64,000 nt of DNA from Bifidobacterium breve (GCA_945863115.1 CAMAYZ010000006.1:17350-81349); one strand, 5' to 3'; numbered from the stretch's first letter, positions 8,486-18,201 are shown. Notes: generated by a model from the sequence alone, not told the origin. Translations and numbers: made by a program.

Positions 8486-9886
8486 ATGCAATTAGTGGCT
8501 GGTATCGACACCTCAACACAGTCGGTCAAGGTTGTAATTCGCGACGCTCAAAGTGGCCAAGTTATTCGCGAGGGCCGTGCCCCGCACCCAGATGGCAGTG
8601 AGGTTGATCCTGCACATTGGTGGAGTGCGACCCAAGATGCAATAAAAATGGCTGGTGGATTAGATGGCGTTGCTGCGATTGCAGTTGCTGGTCAACAACA
8701 TGGAATGGTTGCTTTAGATAAGAATGGAAAGGTTATCCGCCCAGCACTTCTCTGGAATGACACCAGGTCTGCTGCTGAAGCAGCTGAATTAAATTCCGAA
8801 GTTGGTGGGAATTCTGAAATTGCAAAAGCTGTTGGATCTGCATTGGTGGCAGCATTTACGGCAAGCAAAGTTCGTTGGCTAGCAAAGAATGAGCCAGAAA
8901 ATGCAGCACGAGTTGCGGCTATTGCACTTCCCCACGATTGGATTTCCTGGAAAATTTCTGGAAGTGATTCAATCGCAGATTTGTTTACCGATCGCGGTGA
9001 TGCAAGTGGAACTGGATATTTCGATAGCGTCAGTAATAAATATCGCGAAGATATTTTCCAGTTGGCAATTGGTAGTAAGCAAGAAATAACTTATCCAAGA
9101 ATTGTTGAACCAAAAACTTTTGCCATGAAGACTAAGACCGGAATCCCTATCGCTGCTGGAACTGGCGATAACGCTGCCGCCGCAATTGGCGTCGATGCTC
9201 AACCAGGTGACGTTATTGTTTCACTTGGAACCAGTGGAACCGCATTTGCCGTATCGAAAACACCGACTCATGATGCGAGTGGTGAAGTTGCAGGTTTTGC
9301 AGATGGAACTGGATATTTCTTGCCGTTGGTCTGCACGTTAAATGCTGCTCGAATCTTGGATGCAGCAACTCGAATTCTTGGAGTAAACCATGATGAACTT
9401 GGTGTGCTTGCACTTAAAGCAGAGCCAGGCGCCGGTGGTCTAACACTCCTTCCTTATTTTGAAGGTGAGCGCACTCCTAATCGCCCAGATGCAACCGGAG
9501 TTTTCTCTGGAATGAATTTAAACAACTCAAACCCAGAAAATTTAGCCCGAGCAATGATTGAAGGAATGCTCTGCGGTATGGCTGATGCTGTTGATTCTCT
9601 TGAAAAATTAGGAGTAGAAGTTAAACGAATCTTGTTAGTTGGTGGCGCAGCTAAGAATCCTGCAGTTGGGAAAATTGCATCAGCAATTTTTGGACGCGAA
9701 GTTTTACTTCCACCTCCTGGTGAATATGTCGCAATCGGTGCCGCGAAACTTGCAGCATGGGCACTGCTCGGAACTGATCGACCACCACAATGGGATTTAG
9801 GAAAAGTCGAAAGTATTAAAGAGAGCGCAACACCAGAAGTATTAGTTAAGTATCGCAAGCTTCGTGATCAAACCCAGGGTTGGTAG
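8486..9886 (+). CDS. xylB: Xylulokinase, FGGY family
   Basis: 466-residue sugar kinase phosphorylating D-xylulose to xylulose 5-phosphate for the pentose phosphate pathway. FGGY signatures: N-terminal AGIDTSTQSVKV (phosphate loop), AGQQHGMV and LLWNDTR (sugar contacts typical of xylulokinases), AGTGDNAAAAIG, SLGTSGTAFA and ILLVGGAAKNPAVGKI (adenosine motif). I chose ATG 8486 because GGAG lies five bases upstream and the alignment with family N termini starts there; earlier in-frame starts at 8438 (GTG) and 8471 (ATG) add non-conserved residues. No xylose isomerase lies nearby. The esterase gene begins at or just beyond its stop. Confidence 0.92.
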   Translation: MQLVAGIDTSTQSVKVVIRDAQSGQVIREGRAPHPDGSEVDPAHWWSATQDAIKMAGGLDGVAAIAVAGQQHGMVALDKNGKVIRPALLWNDTRSAAEAAELNSEVGGNSEIAKAVGSALVAAFTASKVRWLAKNEPENAARVAAIALPHDWISWKISGSDSIADLFTDRGDASGTGYFDSVSNKYREDIFQLAIGSKQEITYPRIVEPKTFAMKTKTGIPIAAGTGDNAAAAIGVDAQPGDVIVSLGTSGTAFAVSKTPTHDASGEVAGFADGTGYFLPLVCTLNAARILDAATRILGVNHDELGVLALKAEPGAGGLTLLPYFEGERTPNRPDATGVFSGMNLNNSNPENLARAMIEGMLCGMADAVDSLEKLGVEVKRILLVGGAAKNPAVGKIASAIFGREVLLPPPGEYVAIGAAKLAAWALLGTDRPPQWDLGKVESIKESATPEVLVKYRKLRDQTQGW

Positions 9887-9888
9887 AA

Positions 9889-10821
9889 GTGGGACTCAAG
9901 CCAGAACTCGTTGCTTATCTACAAGCTCGCAGTCAAAGTGGATTGCCCGAAGTTTGGCAGGCACCAGTTGCAACTCTTCGCAAGAATTTAGAGAACCGAG
10001 CAATTCAATCCGGAGAGCCCGAGAAAATATTTGAAGTTACCCATCGTTTTATTCCTGGTCCAACTGCAGATTTACCTATTCGAATATATCGCCCCGTAAA
10101 GGGTGCAGTTTTGCCGGCCCTAGTTTTCTTTCATGGCGGCGGCTGGGTAATAAACAATTTAGATAGTTACGAACAATCTATGCGCTCACTCGCAAACAAA
10201 GGTCAGTTTGTAGTCATCGCAGTTAATTACCAGAAGGCACCAGAATCGCCATTTCCGATCCCATTCGACGACTGTTATGCAACTTTATTATGGGTCGCAG
10301 AAAATGCCGAAAAACTTGGAATTGATCCGACGCAAATCGGGGTTGGTGGAGATAGCGCTGGCGGAAATTTAGCGGCAGGTGTTGCGATTAAAGCCAGAGA
10401 TACCGGCGATGTAAACCTTGCATTCCAACTACTTATTTATCCATGCAACGACAATGAAATGAATTATGAATCTGCTTATAAAAATAGTGATGGGTATGGC
10501 TTAAGCACCAAGGCGATGAAGTGGTTCTGGGAGCAATACCTATCGCGAAAGGCTGATGCTAAGAATCCATATGCGGTTCCTGCCGCAGCAAAAGATTTTT
10601 CAAATCTTGCACCTGCAATTATCACCACTGCCGAATTTGATCCGCTAATTGATGATGGCTATATCTATGCAGAACTTCTGCGAAAATCTGGAGTATCAAC
10701 TGTTTATCGAGAATATGAAGGCATGATTCACGGATATTTCACTTTAGCTGGCATCACTCCCGAGGCGAACGTCTTGCATCAGCACGTTGCAGATGAAATT
10801 AATGCTCTGCTTGCGCGCTAA
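9889..10821 (+). CDS. Alpha/beta hydrolase, hormone-sensitive-lipase (HSL) family esterase
   Basis: About 310 residues. The oxyanion-hole motif HGGGW (in LVFFHGGGWV) and the nucleophile elbow GGDSAGGNLA are those of HSL/family IV esterases; the acid is in the TAEFDPLIDDG segment and the His in MIHGYF near the C terminus, so the catalytic triad is complete. Such enzymes hydrolyse short acyl or aryl esters; natural substrate unknown. GTG 9889 is preferred, with AGGG nine bases upstream; an in-frame TTG at 9880 would overlap the xylB stop. No signal peptide, so it acts in the cytoplasm. Following xylB, it could deacetylate sugar esters released from plant polymers (inference). Confidence 0.88.
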   Translation: MGLKPELVAYLQARSQSGLPEVWQAPVATLRKNLENRAIQSGEPEKIFEVTHRFIPGPTADLPIRIYRPVKGAVLPALVFFHGGGWVINNLDSYEQSMRSLANKGQFVVIAVNYQKAPESPFPIPFDDCYATLLWVAENAEKLGIDPTQIGVGGDSAGGNLAAGVAIKARDTGDVNLAFQLLIYPCNDNEMNYESAYKNSDGYGLSTKAMKWFWEQYLSRKADAKNPYAVPAAAKDFSNLAPAIITTAEFDPLIDDGYIYAELLRKSGVSTVYREYEGMIHGYFTLAGITPEANVLHQHVADEINALLAR

Positions 10822-10857
10822 TTTTGAATAACCCACTTATTAGTAGAAACTAACCCA

Positions 10858-11730
10858 ATGTCTAGACGAAATTGGTTTCTCTTCATTCTCGTCGGATTTC
10901 TCTGGGGAATTCCCTACTTGCTAATTAAAGTAGCAGTTGAAGAATTGTCCCCCACAATAATTGTCTTATCTAGAGTGGTTATTGGGGTTCTAGTTTTAGT
11001 TCCGATGGCGATGCGGCTCGGATCTCTGATGCCAGCGATAAAGGCTTGGCGCTATGTGATTCCATATGCAATCGGCGAAATGATTGCACCTTGGTTTTTA
11101 ATTACAGCAGCCGAAGAGAAGATGAGTTCTGGCTTAGCTGGACTATTGGTTGCAACAGTTCCAATCTGGGCAACACTAATTGCTTCTATGCATGGCGATA
11201 AAACTGTGTGGCAAACCAAACGTTTGATTGGAATTTTGATTGGGTTCATCGGGATTGTCCTTGTTGTTGGAATCGAAAGTTTCTCCGGTCGCCAATCAAT
11301 TGTTGCGATTTTCATGATTCTAATTGCCGCAATTGGTTATGCCTGGGCGGTCACGATGGTTACGACAAAGATTCCACATATCGAGCCCATCTCAATAAAT
11401 GCTGTTGCATTGGTCTACACGATGATTGTTTACCTCCCATTTTTATTCATATATGCACCAGAGAAAACACCTTCAATTGAGGCTATTGGATCTGTAATTA
11501 TTCTTGGATTATTTCCAACAGCACTGGCGTTCATTCTCTTCTTCCAACTAATTAAAGATATTGGAACTGCGAGAGGCTCACTTGTAACTTATTTGAATAC
11601 TGCATTTGCAGTCATGCTTGGTGTAATTATTCTTAACGAACCATTTACTCTGGGAATTGCAATTGGCCTACCACTTGTTTTAATTGGCAGCTATTTTGCA
11701 AGCCGCAAAGTAACTACTTCCGCTCAATAA
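10858..11730 (+). CDS. EamA/DMT-family transporter
   Basis: 290 residues, about ten membrane helices in two EamA repeats; N-terminal FLWGIPYLLIKVAVEELSP and a C-terminal ILNEPFTLGIAIG are typical of the family. Substrate unknown. ATG 10858 follows the esterase stop by 36 bases. The last 17 bases overlap the convergent era gene. It is only distantly similar to the EamA protein at 3511-4380 as judged by eye, so the two probably have different substrates. Confidence 0.87.
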   Translation: MSRRNWFLFILVGFLWGIPYLLIKVAVEELSPTIIVLSRVVIGVLVLVPMAMRLGSLMPAIKAWRYVIPYAIGEMIAPWFLITAAEEKMSSGLAGLLVATVPIWATLIASMHGDKTVWQTKRLIGILIGFIGIVLVVGIESFSGRQSIVAIFMILIAAIGYAWAVTMVTTKIPHIEPISINAVALVYTMIVYLPFLFIYAPEKTPSIEAIGSVIILGLFPTALAFILFFQLIKDIGTARGSLVTYLNTAFAVMLGVIILNEPFTLGIAIGLPLVLIGSYFASRKVTTSAQ

Positions 11731-12628
11731 ATCCAAGCTTTGTAAGTGCCTTGGCATCTCGTTGCCACTCTTTGCTAACTTTCACATGTAGCCCCAAAAA
11801 TATTTTGGCATCTAGAAATGTTTCAACTGAACCTCTTGCTCGAACTCCAATATCTTTCAGCCTTGATCCCTGTGGTCCGATGACAATTGATTTCTGACTA
11901 TCTCGTTCGACATGAAGTGTAGCGTGAATATCAAAGAAATCTTTACCTTCCCGCTTAGCCATCTCATCAATTGTTACAACTATTGAATGCGGAACTTCTT
12001 CATAGAGATTCTCAATTGCGGCTTCACGAATTAACTCGGTAATTGTCATTTCTGCGGCTTGGTCAGTTGTTATGTCCTCAGGATAGAGCGATGGTGAGAC
12101 CGGAAGCTTTTCAGCAAGTAACCCTAATAAGAGTTCGGTCTGATCTAAATTTTTAGCTGATATTGGAACAATCTCTGCGACGGTTAATCCCACTCTTTTT
12201 GCAAACTCTCCGACCTCTATCAATTTAGATAGAAGTGTTTCTTGCTTCACACTGTCAGTTTTAGTAACTGCAATAAAAACACGACGTTGATGCAATACCT
12301 GCTTGGCGATATATTCATCTCCAAAACCAATTTCTTCATCAGCTGGAAGACAGATTAGAACTGCGTCAACAGATTCCAGATTCTCTGAAACCATCGAATT
12401 CAGCCTTGAACCAAGAAGTGTCTTTGGCTTATGAATCCCTGGGGTATCAACCACAATCATCTGATAATCAGGTTTTGAAATAATTCCACGAATAGGATTT
12501 CGGGTTGTATTTGGATGCTTTGAAGTTATAACAATCTTTCGACCAACTAGCGCGTTAACGAGAGTGGATTTACCAACATTTGGGCGCCCGATAATTGCGA
12601 CGAAGCCCGCTTTGTGATCAACACTCAT
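11714..12628 (-). CDS. era: GTPase Era
   Basis: 304-residue GTPase needed for 16S rRNA maturation and 30S assembly. G domain motifs: G1 GRPNVGKST, G3 DTPGIHKP, G4 TKTD, then a C-terminal KH domain with VERDSQKSIVIGPQGSRLKDIG, which binds the 3' end of 16S rRNA. Full length. It is the last gene of a minus-strand run that starts near rplS; 12 bases separate it from dprA. In many actinobacteria era sits near ybeY, so its place after dprA is slightly unusual. The 3' end overlaps the EamA gene by 17 bases. Confidence 0.95.
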   Translation of the reverse strand: MSVDHKAGFVAIIGRPNVGKSTLVNALVGRKIVITSKHPNTTRNPIRGIISKPDYQMIVVDTPGIHKPKTLLGSRLNSMVSENLESVDAVLICLPADEEIGFGDEYIAKQVLHQRRVFIAVTKTDSVKQETLLSKLIEVGEFAKRVGLTVAEIVPISAKNLDQTELLLGLLAEKLPVSPSLYPEDITTDQAAEMTITELIREAAIENLYEEVPHSIVVTIDEMAKREGKDFFDIHATLHVERDSQKSIVIGPQGSRLKDIGVRARGSVETFLDAKIFLGLHVKVSKEWQRDAKALTKLGFIERK

Positions 12629-12640
12629 GAATGAATTCTC

Positions 12641-13507
12641 TCACTTAATGCTTATCGGCTTCACCAATTCCATAATTTCCGAGACCGAGCAAACTAATTC
12701 TGCAACTCGTTCGACTATAAGTCGATGACAGCCCTCGCTTGTTGGTGCATTTATTGGACCAGGCACTGCCATGACTGGTCTAAATATCTCTGCCGCATCA
12801 CGAGCGGTTCGAAGTGAGCCACTGCGAAAAGCAGCTTCAACCACAACTGTTGCCTTCGAAAGCGCTGCAATCAATCGATTACGAGTCAAGAAGCGATGTG
12901 GAATCGCAGGAACATCTGGCATCACTTCAGATATCAAGATTCCACTCTCGCTTATTTCCGCAAATAACCTTTCATGTGTTGCTGGATAATTTTTATTAAA
13001 CCCACCACCAAGAACTGCAACCGTAATTCCTTCCCCGACTAAACAACCTTTATGCGCAGCAGCATCAATTCCAATTGCGCCACCACTTACTACCGCCCAT
13101 TCATGATCTGCTACACCGACTCCAAAATCCCCCGCGATTCGCACTCCATAAGAAGTTGGATTTCTAGTTCCAACAATTGAGATTGAGTTTTCCAGATGAG
13201 TTAAATTCTCGCGCTGCCCCTTAATAAGTAACGCAATTGGAGGAGCTGCTAAATCATTTAAGGCAACTGGCCAATCAACATCTTCTGGGGTGAGAATGAA
13301 TGCGCCAGCATTAGTTATTTGAGCCAACACTTCTTCACCGGAATTTGATTTTAATCGCTCAGTAACTTTGGAAGCGGCGCTGTAATCCCCGCTGAGTAAT
13401 CGATCTCTAACTTCGATTGGACCTAATTTGGAAATCTCTTCTGCCCAAGCAATCGAGCCACCTTCGATTGCAGAAAATAACTGGGCTCTTGCCAACAAAA
13501 TACTCAT
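12641..13507 (-). CDS. dprA: DNA-processing protein DprA/Smf
   Basis: 288-residue Rossmann-fold protein that loads RecA onto incoming single-stranded DNA during transformation. Visible: SIVGTRNPTSYGVRIA (Rossmann Gly/Arg motif), VVSGGAIGIDAAAHKGCL, TVAVLGGGFNKNYPATHERL and SGSLRTARDAA. The usual C-terminal winged helix seems reduced or absent. It overlaps comM by four bases (ATGA), so the two are coupled. comM-dprA pairs are common in actinobacteria whether or not they are naturally competent; no com uptake genes lie here. Confidence 0.93.
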   Translation of the reverse strand: MSILLARAQLFSAIEGGSIAWAEEISKLGPIEVRDRLLSGDYSAASKVTERLKSNSGEEVLAQITNAGAFILTPEDVDWPVALNDLAAPPIALLIKGQRENLTHLENSISIVGTRNPTSYGVRIAGDFGVGVADHEWAVVSGGAIGIDAAAHKGCLVGEGITVAVLGGGFNKNYPATHERLFAEISESGILISEVMPDVPAIPHRFLTRNRLIAALSKATVVVEAAFRSGSLRTARDAAEIFRPVMAVPGPINAPTSEGCHRLIVERVAELVCSVSEIMELVKPISIK

Positions 13508-15027
13508 GCCAACATCTCCATACCTTCGCGCAACCTGAAGGCTGATTCAACATCTTCTCGGTCTGGTGTTGAGTGCCCATTGGAATCAGCAATGCTCCAA
13601 GCTATTCGTAGAACTTTATGAAAGCCCCGTGCACTAAGTCGTTCATTATCTAGTTCGGTATGCAGAAAATTCATGCCTAATTTTTCAGCACGGAATCTCT
13701 TCCGTAATTCACTTGGTGGAATTTGTGAATTCAACTTCCATAAGCAATCCGCAAATCGATCATTCGAAACTGCGCGGGCTGCAATAACTCGCTCACGAAC
13801 TACAGCACTAGATTCCCCAAGTTCATCACTGGCCATTTCAATTCGACTTGGCGAATCCACAAATACCCGGATATCAATTCGATCGAGTAACGGACCGGAT
13901 AAACGTTGTAGATAGCGACGAATCGCAACTTGCGTGCACGTACAGCTTCTGCCCCGGCCGCTAAATCTTCCGCAAGGACAAGGATTTGCTGCAAGAACCA
14001 ACATAAATCTTGCAGGATAAGTGACTGACCCGACGGCTCTGGAAATAGTTACATTTCCAGATTCAAGAGGTTGCCGGAGTGAATCTAAAACGCCACGTGC
14101 ACATTCTGGAGCTTCGTCAATGAAGAGAACCCCCTGATGTGCGAGCGATGTAGCTCCCGGGCGAATTGCATGTGCGCCACCACCGATCATTGCGGGTGCT
14201 GTCGTTGTGTGATGTGGTGAAACAAATGGTGGAAGTTTGGATAGCAATTCTCGGTCCAGAAGTGTTCCGGCAATCGAATGAATCGCTGTAACTTCTAAAA
14301 TCGAATCTTCACTAAGTGGCGGAAGAATTGATGGAATTCGTTCTGCAAGCATCGTCTTCCCAGTTCCGGGTGGTCCGATAAATAGAAGATGATGTCCGCC
14401 AATTGCTGCAACTTCTAAGGCTTTGCGAGCACCGATTTGTCCAGCTACATCACATAGATCTAAGTAACTATCGGTTTCATTAGATATGAATTGATCTGGC
14501 GAATCTGGAACTTCACCCAAGCGTAAGTAGCGCAACGCATCAGTAAGTGAATTAATTGCGATGATTTCGATTCCTGAAACACACTTAGCCTCGGCATAAT
14601 TTTTGAAAGGGACTAAAGCTTTAGAAAAACCTAGCTTCTTTGCTGCAAGAACTGCTGGCAACACACCTCGCACACTTCGAACCTGTCCATCTAAGGCTAG
14701 TTCGCCCAGATAAATGCAAGTTCCAGGTTCATCCTTTGGGATCAAACCTTGGGCCATTAGAAGAGTTAGCGCAATTGGAAGATCGAATGCTGATCCGCTT
14801 TTAGGTAACCAAGCGGGTGACAATGAAACCGTTACTTTTTTATTTGGCCACACTTCCCCACTATTTACCAGCGCGGCACGAACTCGATCTTTAGATTCGT
14901 TCAGAGCCGCATCAGGCAATCCCAGAAGTATGTAACCTGGCAGACCATCAGAGATATCAACTTCTACATCGATGAGGTTACCGATTAATCCAGTTAGCGA
15001 AACAGTAGACGTGAGAGCAAGTGACAT
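13504..15027 (-). CDS. comM: YifB/ComM-family Mg-chelatase-like AAA+ ATPase
   Basis: 507 residues: an N-terminal Lon-protease-like S5 fold (about 1-170; DVEVDISDGLPGYILLGLPD), an AAA+ core with Walker A GPPGTGKTMLAE and Walker B VLFIDEAPE, a zinc-knuckle-like cluster CPCGRFSGRGRSCTC, and a C-terminal Mg-chelatase segment with LSARGFHKVLRIAWSIAD. ComM is a hexameric branch-migration helicase that helps integrate transforming DNA (shown in Vibrio). It abuts yraN (shared base 15027) and overlaps dprA by four bases, giving a tightly coupled yraN-comM-dprA cluster. Confidence 0.93.
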   Translation of the reverse strand: MSLALTSTVSLTGLIGNLIDVEVDISDGLPGYILLGLPDAALNESKDRVRAALVNSGEVWPNKKVTVSLSPAWLPKSGSAFDLPIALTLLMAQGLIPKDEPGTCIYLGELALDGQVRSVRGVLPAVLAAKKLGFSKALVPFKNYAEAKCVSGIEIIAINSLTDALRYLRLGEVPDSPDQFISNETDSYLDLCDVAGQIGARKALEVAAIGGHHLLFIGPPGTGKTMLAERIPSILPPLSEDSILEVTAIHSIAGTLLDRELLSKLPPFVSPHHTTTAPAMIGGGAHAIRPGATSLAHQGVLFIDEAPECARGVLDSLRQPLESGNVTISRAVGSVTYPARFMLVLAANPCPCGRFSGRGRSCTCTQVAIRRYLQRLSGPLLDRIDIRVFVDSPSRIEMASDELGESSAVVRERVIAARAVSNDRFADCLWKLNSQIPPSELRKRFRAEKLGMNFLHTELDNERLSARGFHKVLRIAWSIADSNGHSTPDREDVESAFRLREGMEMLA

Positions 15028-15386
15028 TAGAGAACTGCGATTCGATAATCAATTTCAAATTTTTCACCTTTAGAGATTAAAACTCCGGCAGCATCGATTC
15101 GATATTCAAAGCCCCACCTGTGGTGAACTGTTAGCCAGGCAAGTGCCAATCTCTGTAACCGATAAGCCTTATCTCGAGTAATGGCCTCAAGTGGATGACC
15201 AAATGTAGAGTTTGTTCTGGTCTTTACTTCGACGAATACGACTATTCCATGCTCCGAAATTGCGACGAGATCCAATTCCCCTTCGCGTATCCGCCAATTT
15301 CGATCCAGGATTTCATAATTTCTTGCTACTAAATACTTTGCTACAAAGTCTTCACCTAGTGCACCGATTAATTGTTTTGTTCCCAT
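15027..15386 (-). CDS. yraN: YraN-family (UPF0102) nuclease-fold protein
   Basis: 119 residues with the restriction-endonuclease-like core of UPF0102: GALGEDFVAKYL, ILDRNWRIREGELDLVA (the E-x-D element) and VVFVEVKTR (the E-V-K element). Biochemical role is not settled for the family; it is almost always next to rnhB, comM and dprA, as here, suggesting a task in DNA processing. ATG 15386; its last base is shared with the comM start region. Confidence 0.9.
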   Translation of the reverse strand: MGTKQLIGALGEDFVAKYLVARNYEILDRNWRIREGELDLVAISEHGIVVFVEVKTRTNSTFGHPLEAITRDKAYRLQRLALAWLTVHHRWGFEYRIDAAGVLISKGEKFEIDYRIAVL

Positions 15387-15452
15387 AGAAGGGCGAGGTT
15401 AAAGCAGGAATGCATATTGTTACCGGGCCTGCCGCCCTCTTGTGGAACTGAG

Positions 15453-16058
15453 CTACCTGTTAATAAGCGCTGCAATATTGGCAAAAGATTTGCGATGAAT
15501 CTCTGTTACTCCTAATTCGCCCAAGGCTTTGGTGTGTGCAGCTGTTATGTAACCTTTATGTTTTGCCAGGCCATATCCTGGATATTTCGCATCCAATTTC
15601 ACTAGTTCTCGGTCACGATAAACCTTAGCCAAGATTGATGCTGCACTGATTGAAACTGCGACTTGATCGCCCTTCCAAACAGCTAAATTTGGAATTGCTA
15701 GCCCTTCGATTACATACCCATCAGTCAAGACATATTCGGGAACCACTTCTAGTGAATTAATTGCCCGGCGCATGCCTTCGAGGTTTGATTTGTGAAGTCC
15801 GAAGCTATCAATCTCTTCTACTGAAATTTCGATAATTGAATAACTTAAAGCCTGTTCTATAACAACGTCAAAGAGTTTTTCGCGTAGCGCTTCGGATAGC
15901 TCTTTCGAATCTCGAACTTCAGAAAGTTCGGGAGCGAAAGGATCTTTGAGAATTACTGCGGCAACTACAAGTGGTCCGGCACAAGGCCCTCGGCCTGCTT
16001 CATCTACTCCAGCAATCTGCTTGATTCCAGATGCGATTAACGTGGATTCAATTTTCAC
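15453..16058 (-). CDS. rnhB: Ribonuclease HII
   Basis: 201 residues; degrades the RNA strand of RNA-DNA hybrids and removes single ribonucleotides from DNA. The signature GVDEAGRGPCAGPLVVAAVIL near residue 18 supplies the catalytic Asp-Glu, with further acidic residues in VLTDGYVI and the DRELVKLD region, and the ribonucleotide-sensing GRG motif is intact. The start is GTG 16058, ten bases after lepB ends. Normal length. Confidence 0.95.
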   Translation of the reverse strand: MKIESTLIASGIKQIAGVDEAGRGPCAGPLVVAAVILKDPFAPELSEVRDSKELSEALREKLFDVVIEQALSYSIIEISVEEIDSFGLHKSNLEGMRRAINSLEVVPEYVLTDGYVIEGLAIPNLAVWKGDQVAVSISAASILAKVYRDRELVKLDAKYPGYGLAKHKGYITAAHTKALGELGVTEIHRKSFANIAALINR

Positions 16059-16068
16059 AGTATTTTCA

Positions 16069-16755
16069 TTACTTGCTTGGTGTTTTTACTTCAACCTTAG
16101 ATAAATCGCTGCCAACGCTTAAGAACTTCAGATGATTAAATGGCCAGACTACGACTGTTGCGCGGCCAACAACTGAAGATAACGGCACCATTCCTTTATG
16201 TATGTCATCGGTGTGGAATCTTGAATCAGCACTTGCTCCACGATGATCGCCCATCACCCAGATGAAACCCTTTGGAACTGTGACTTTGAAATCTGTGTCA
16301 CTTGGTTTATCTCCGGTATAAATATAAGGCTCTGTAACTGAAACTCCGTTGACAGTAAGGAAGCCCTTCTTGTCGCAACAAGTTACGGTATCGCCGCCAA
16401 CTCCAATTACGCGTTTAATTAAATATTGTTTTGCTGGATCTGGAAGAACTCCAACGGTAACTAGGCCGCTCTTTATAGATTGAATAATTTTAGGATCGGT
16501 GCTCTCTGACGGAGTTCCAAGCCATCCTGCAGGGTCACGGAATACAACAACTTCTCCGCGCTTTGATTCCCCGAAATAACTTCCGAGTTTATTAACTGCA
16601 ATGCGGTCCCCAACCTGAAGGGTGTTCTCCATTGAGCCAGATGGGATGAAGAAAAAATGGATAAAGAAAGTTTTAACGATTATCGATACGACTAAAGCCG
16701 AAACGATGATTATTGGGAGTTCGCGAAGGAGCGAACCTTTCTTTGGCATGCGCAT
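16069..16755 (-). CDS. lepB: Signal peptidase I
   Basis: 228-residue membrane protease that cuts signal peptides of exported proteins. An N-terminal membrane anchor (about 10-33) is followed by FIPSGSMENTLQVGDRI with the catalytic Ser, YLIKRVIGVGGDTVTC with the catalytic Lys, and the MGDHRGASADSR box. Start may be ATG 16755 or ATG 16749; TAATCT is eight bases upstream of the second. It lies between rplS and rnhB, the standard actinobacterial order. Confidence 0.94.
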   Translation of the reverse strand: MRMPKKGSLLRELPIIIVSALVVSIIVKTFFIHFFFIPSGSMENTLQVGDRIAVNKLGSYFGESKRGEVVVFRDPAGWLGTPSESTDPKIIQSIKSGLVTVGVLPDPAKQYLIKRVIGVGGDTVTCCDKKGFLTVNGVSVTEPYIYTGDKPSDTDFKVTVPKGFIWVMGDHRGASADSRFHTDDIHKGMVPLSSVVGRATVVVWPFNHLKFLSVGSDLSKVEVKTPSK

Positions 16756-16781
16756 TTAGATTAAACGCACTTAAAAGTTAT

Positions 16782-17321
16782 TTAAGCTTCTGGAGTAGTT
16801 TCAACAACAGCTTCAGCAGTTTCGACTACTTCTGCAACTGGTGTTTCAATTACTTCAACAGTTTCAACAACTGGCGTTTCTATAACTTCTGCAGTGGTTG
16901 CGGCTGCGGCTACAACTACGGCTGCTGCTGCGACTGGCGCTGCTGCGATTACCTCTTCAACAATAAACTCGCCGCCAATTCCACGACGCTCTTTAATCTT
17001 TGAAGCCTTGCCGCGAAGTTCGCGAAGGTAATAAAGCTTGGCGCGACGGACATCTCCGCGACGGACCATTTCATACTTTTCAATTACAGGTGTGTGAACT
17101 GGGAATGTGCGCTCTACTCCGACACCATAAGAAAGCTTGCGGATTGTGAAAGTTTCGCGAACGCCTGAACCTTGGCGACGAATAATTAAACCTTGGAAAA
17201 CCTGGATACGGCTCTTGCTACCTTCGATAACACGAACGTGAATCTTGATCTCGTCTCCGGAACGGAAGGTTGGAACATCGGAGCGAAGTGATACGGCATC
17301 TACCGCGTCTAACACGTTCAT
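16782..17321 (-). CDS. rplS: 50S ribosomal protein L19 with long Ala/Val/Glu tail
   Basis: The first 115 residues are a normal L19 ([59 protein letters not shown]), which sits at the 30S-50S interface. About 64 further residues follow, made of Ala/Val runs and VIETPV/VVET repeats that are acidic and probably disordered. ATG 17321 is chosen for its AAAGGAAA ribosome binding site; an in-frame codon at 17348 lacks a signal. It heads the lepB-rnhB-yraN-comM-dprA-era run. Confidence 0.95.
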   Translation of the reverse strand: MNVLDAVDAVSLRSDVPTFRSGDEIKIHVRVIEGSKSRIQVFQGLIIRRQGSGVRETFTIRKLSYGVGVERTFPVHTPVIEKYEMVRRGDVRRAKLYYLRELRGKASKIKERRGIGGEFIVEEVIAAAPVAAAAVVVAAAATTAEVIETPVVETVEVIETPVAEVVETAEAVVETTPEA

Positions 17322-17427
17322 GGCATTTCCTTTTCTATAGTAAATCAAGGGCTAAATCTTTAGCGCATTTTCATCGCAGACCCCGTATCTTGCCACAGCC
17401 ACCCTTATCCGACCAATTCGTCTCTGG

Positions 17428-18201
17428 TCAGCCAATCTCCTTGACGAGCCTTGCGTGCAGATGTGGCCCCGCTGCTATGACCATCTCCTTGCCCGCTGGT
17501 CCGCCATTTCGCCCGGTAACCACGGCCCCGGCCTCCGTTGCAATTAATCCACCAGCAGCCAGATCCCATTCGTTTAATCCCTTTTCGTAAAAGGCATCTA
17601 GACGACCAGTTGCTACTAAACATAAATCTGCAGCGCCAGCGCCAATACGACGTAGGTCGCGAATCTCTAATAAAAGTTTGGAAACTAATTTTGCTTGGGC
17701 ATCGCGATCACCAACATCATATGAAAAACCAGTTGCGATAAGGGCTCGATTTAACTCGACCGGGTCGTTGCAGATTATTTTCTTTCCATTACAAGTTGCG
17801 CCGCCACCTTTTGTTGCGGCCCATAGCGAATTAATTGATGGTGCATTTACTACGCCAACTTGCACGCCTTCACTATCTTTTGCTGCGATGCTGACATTCC
17901 AACCAGCTATTCCATAGAAATAATTCACAGTTCCATCAAGCGGATCAATAACCCAGGTAACTCCAGATTTTGATGGGATCGATGAACCTTCTTCACCAAT
18001 AATTCCATCATCTGGGCGAGCTTCTAGAATTTTAGAAACAATCAACTTTTCGCTTGCGATGTCCATCTGGGTTGCAAAATCAATCGCCGTCGATTTAGTT
18101 TCGAGATCGAAAACATCGGGCCTGGCCATCAACAAATCTCCGGCAGATTTAGCTATTCCAAGTGCTAGTTCTAGGAGTTCGGCTTTAGTTTCACTATTCA
18201 C
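17428..18201 (-). CDS. suhB: Inositol monophosphatase family phosphatase
   Basis: About 257 residues. IMPase motifs: GEEGSS (metal-binding Glu), WVIDPLDGTVNY (Asp-Pro-Leu-Asp-Gly motif), and NEWDLAAGGLIATEAG near the C terminus. The family removes phosphate from myo-inositol 1-phosphate or related substrates; in actinobacteria it may serve inositol or NADP metabolism. I prefer GTG 18201, which begins where family members begin and has TAAATT five bases upstream; a GTG at 18231 would add ten non-conserved residues. Divergent from sepH. Confidence 0.88.
   Translation of the reverse strand: MNSETKAELLELALGIAKSAGDLLMARPDVFDLETKSTAIDFATQMDIASEKLIVSKILEARPDDGIIGEEGSSIPSKSGVTWVIDPLDGTVNYFYGIAGWNVSIAAKDSEGVQVGVVNAPSINSLWAATKGGGATCNGKKIICNDPVELNRALIATGFSYDVGDRDAQAKLVSKLLLEIRDLRRIGAGAADLCLVATGRLDAFYEKGLNEWDLAAGGLIATEAGAVVTGRNGGPAGKEMVIAAGPHLHARLVKEIG

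Noticed and set aside
12641..15027. Evidence for natural competence from comM and dprA
   Set aside because: These genes occur in many actinobacteria without uptake machinery; no comEA/comEC or pilus genes are in the window.
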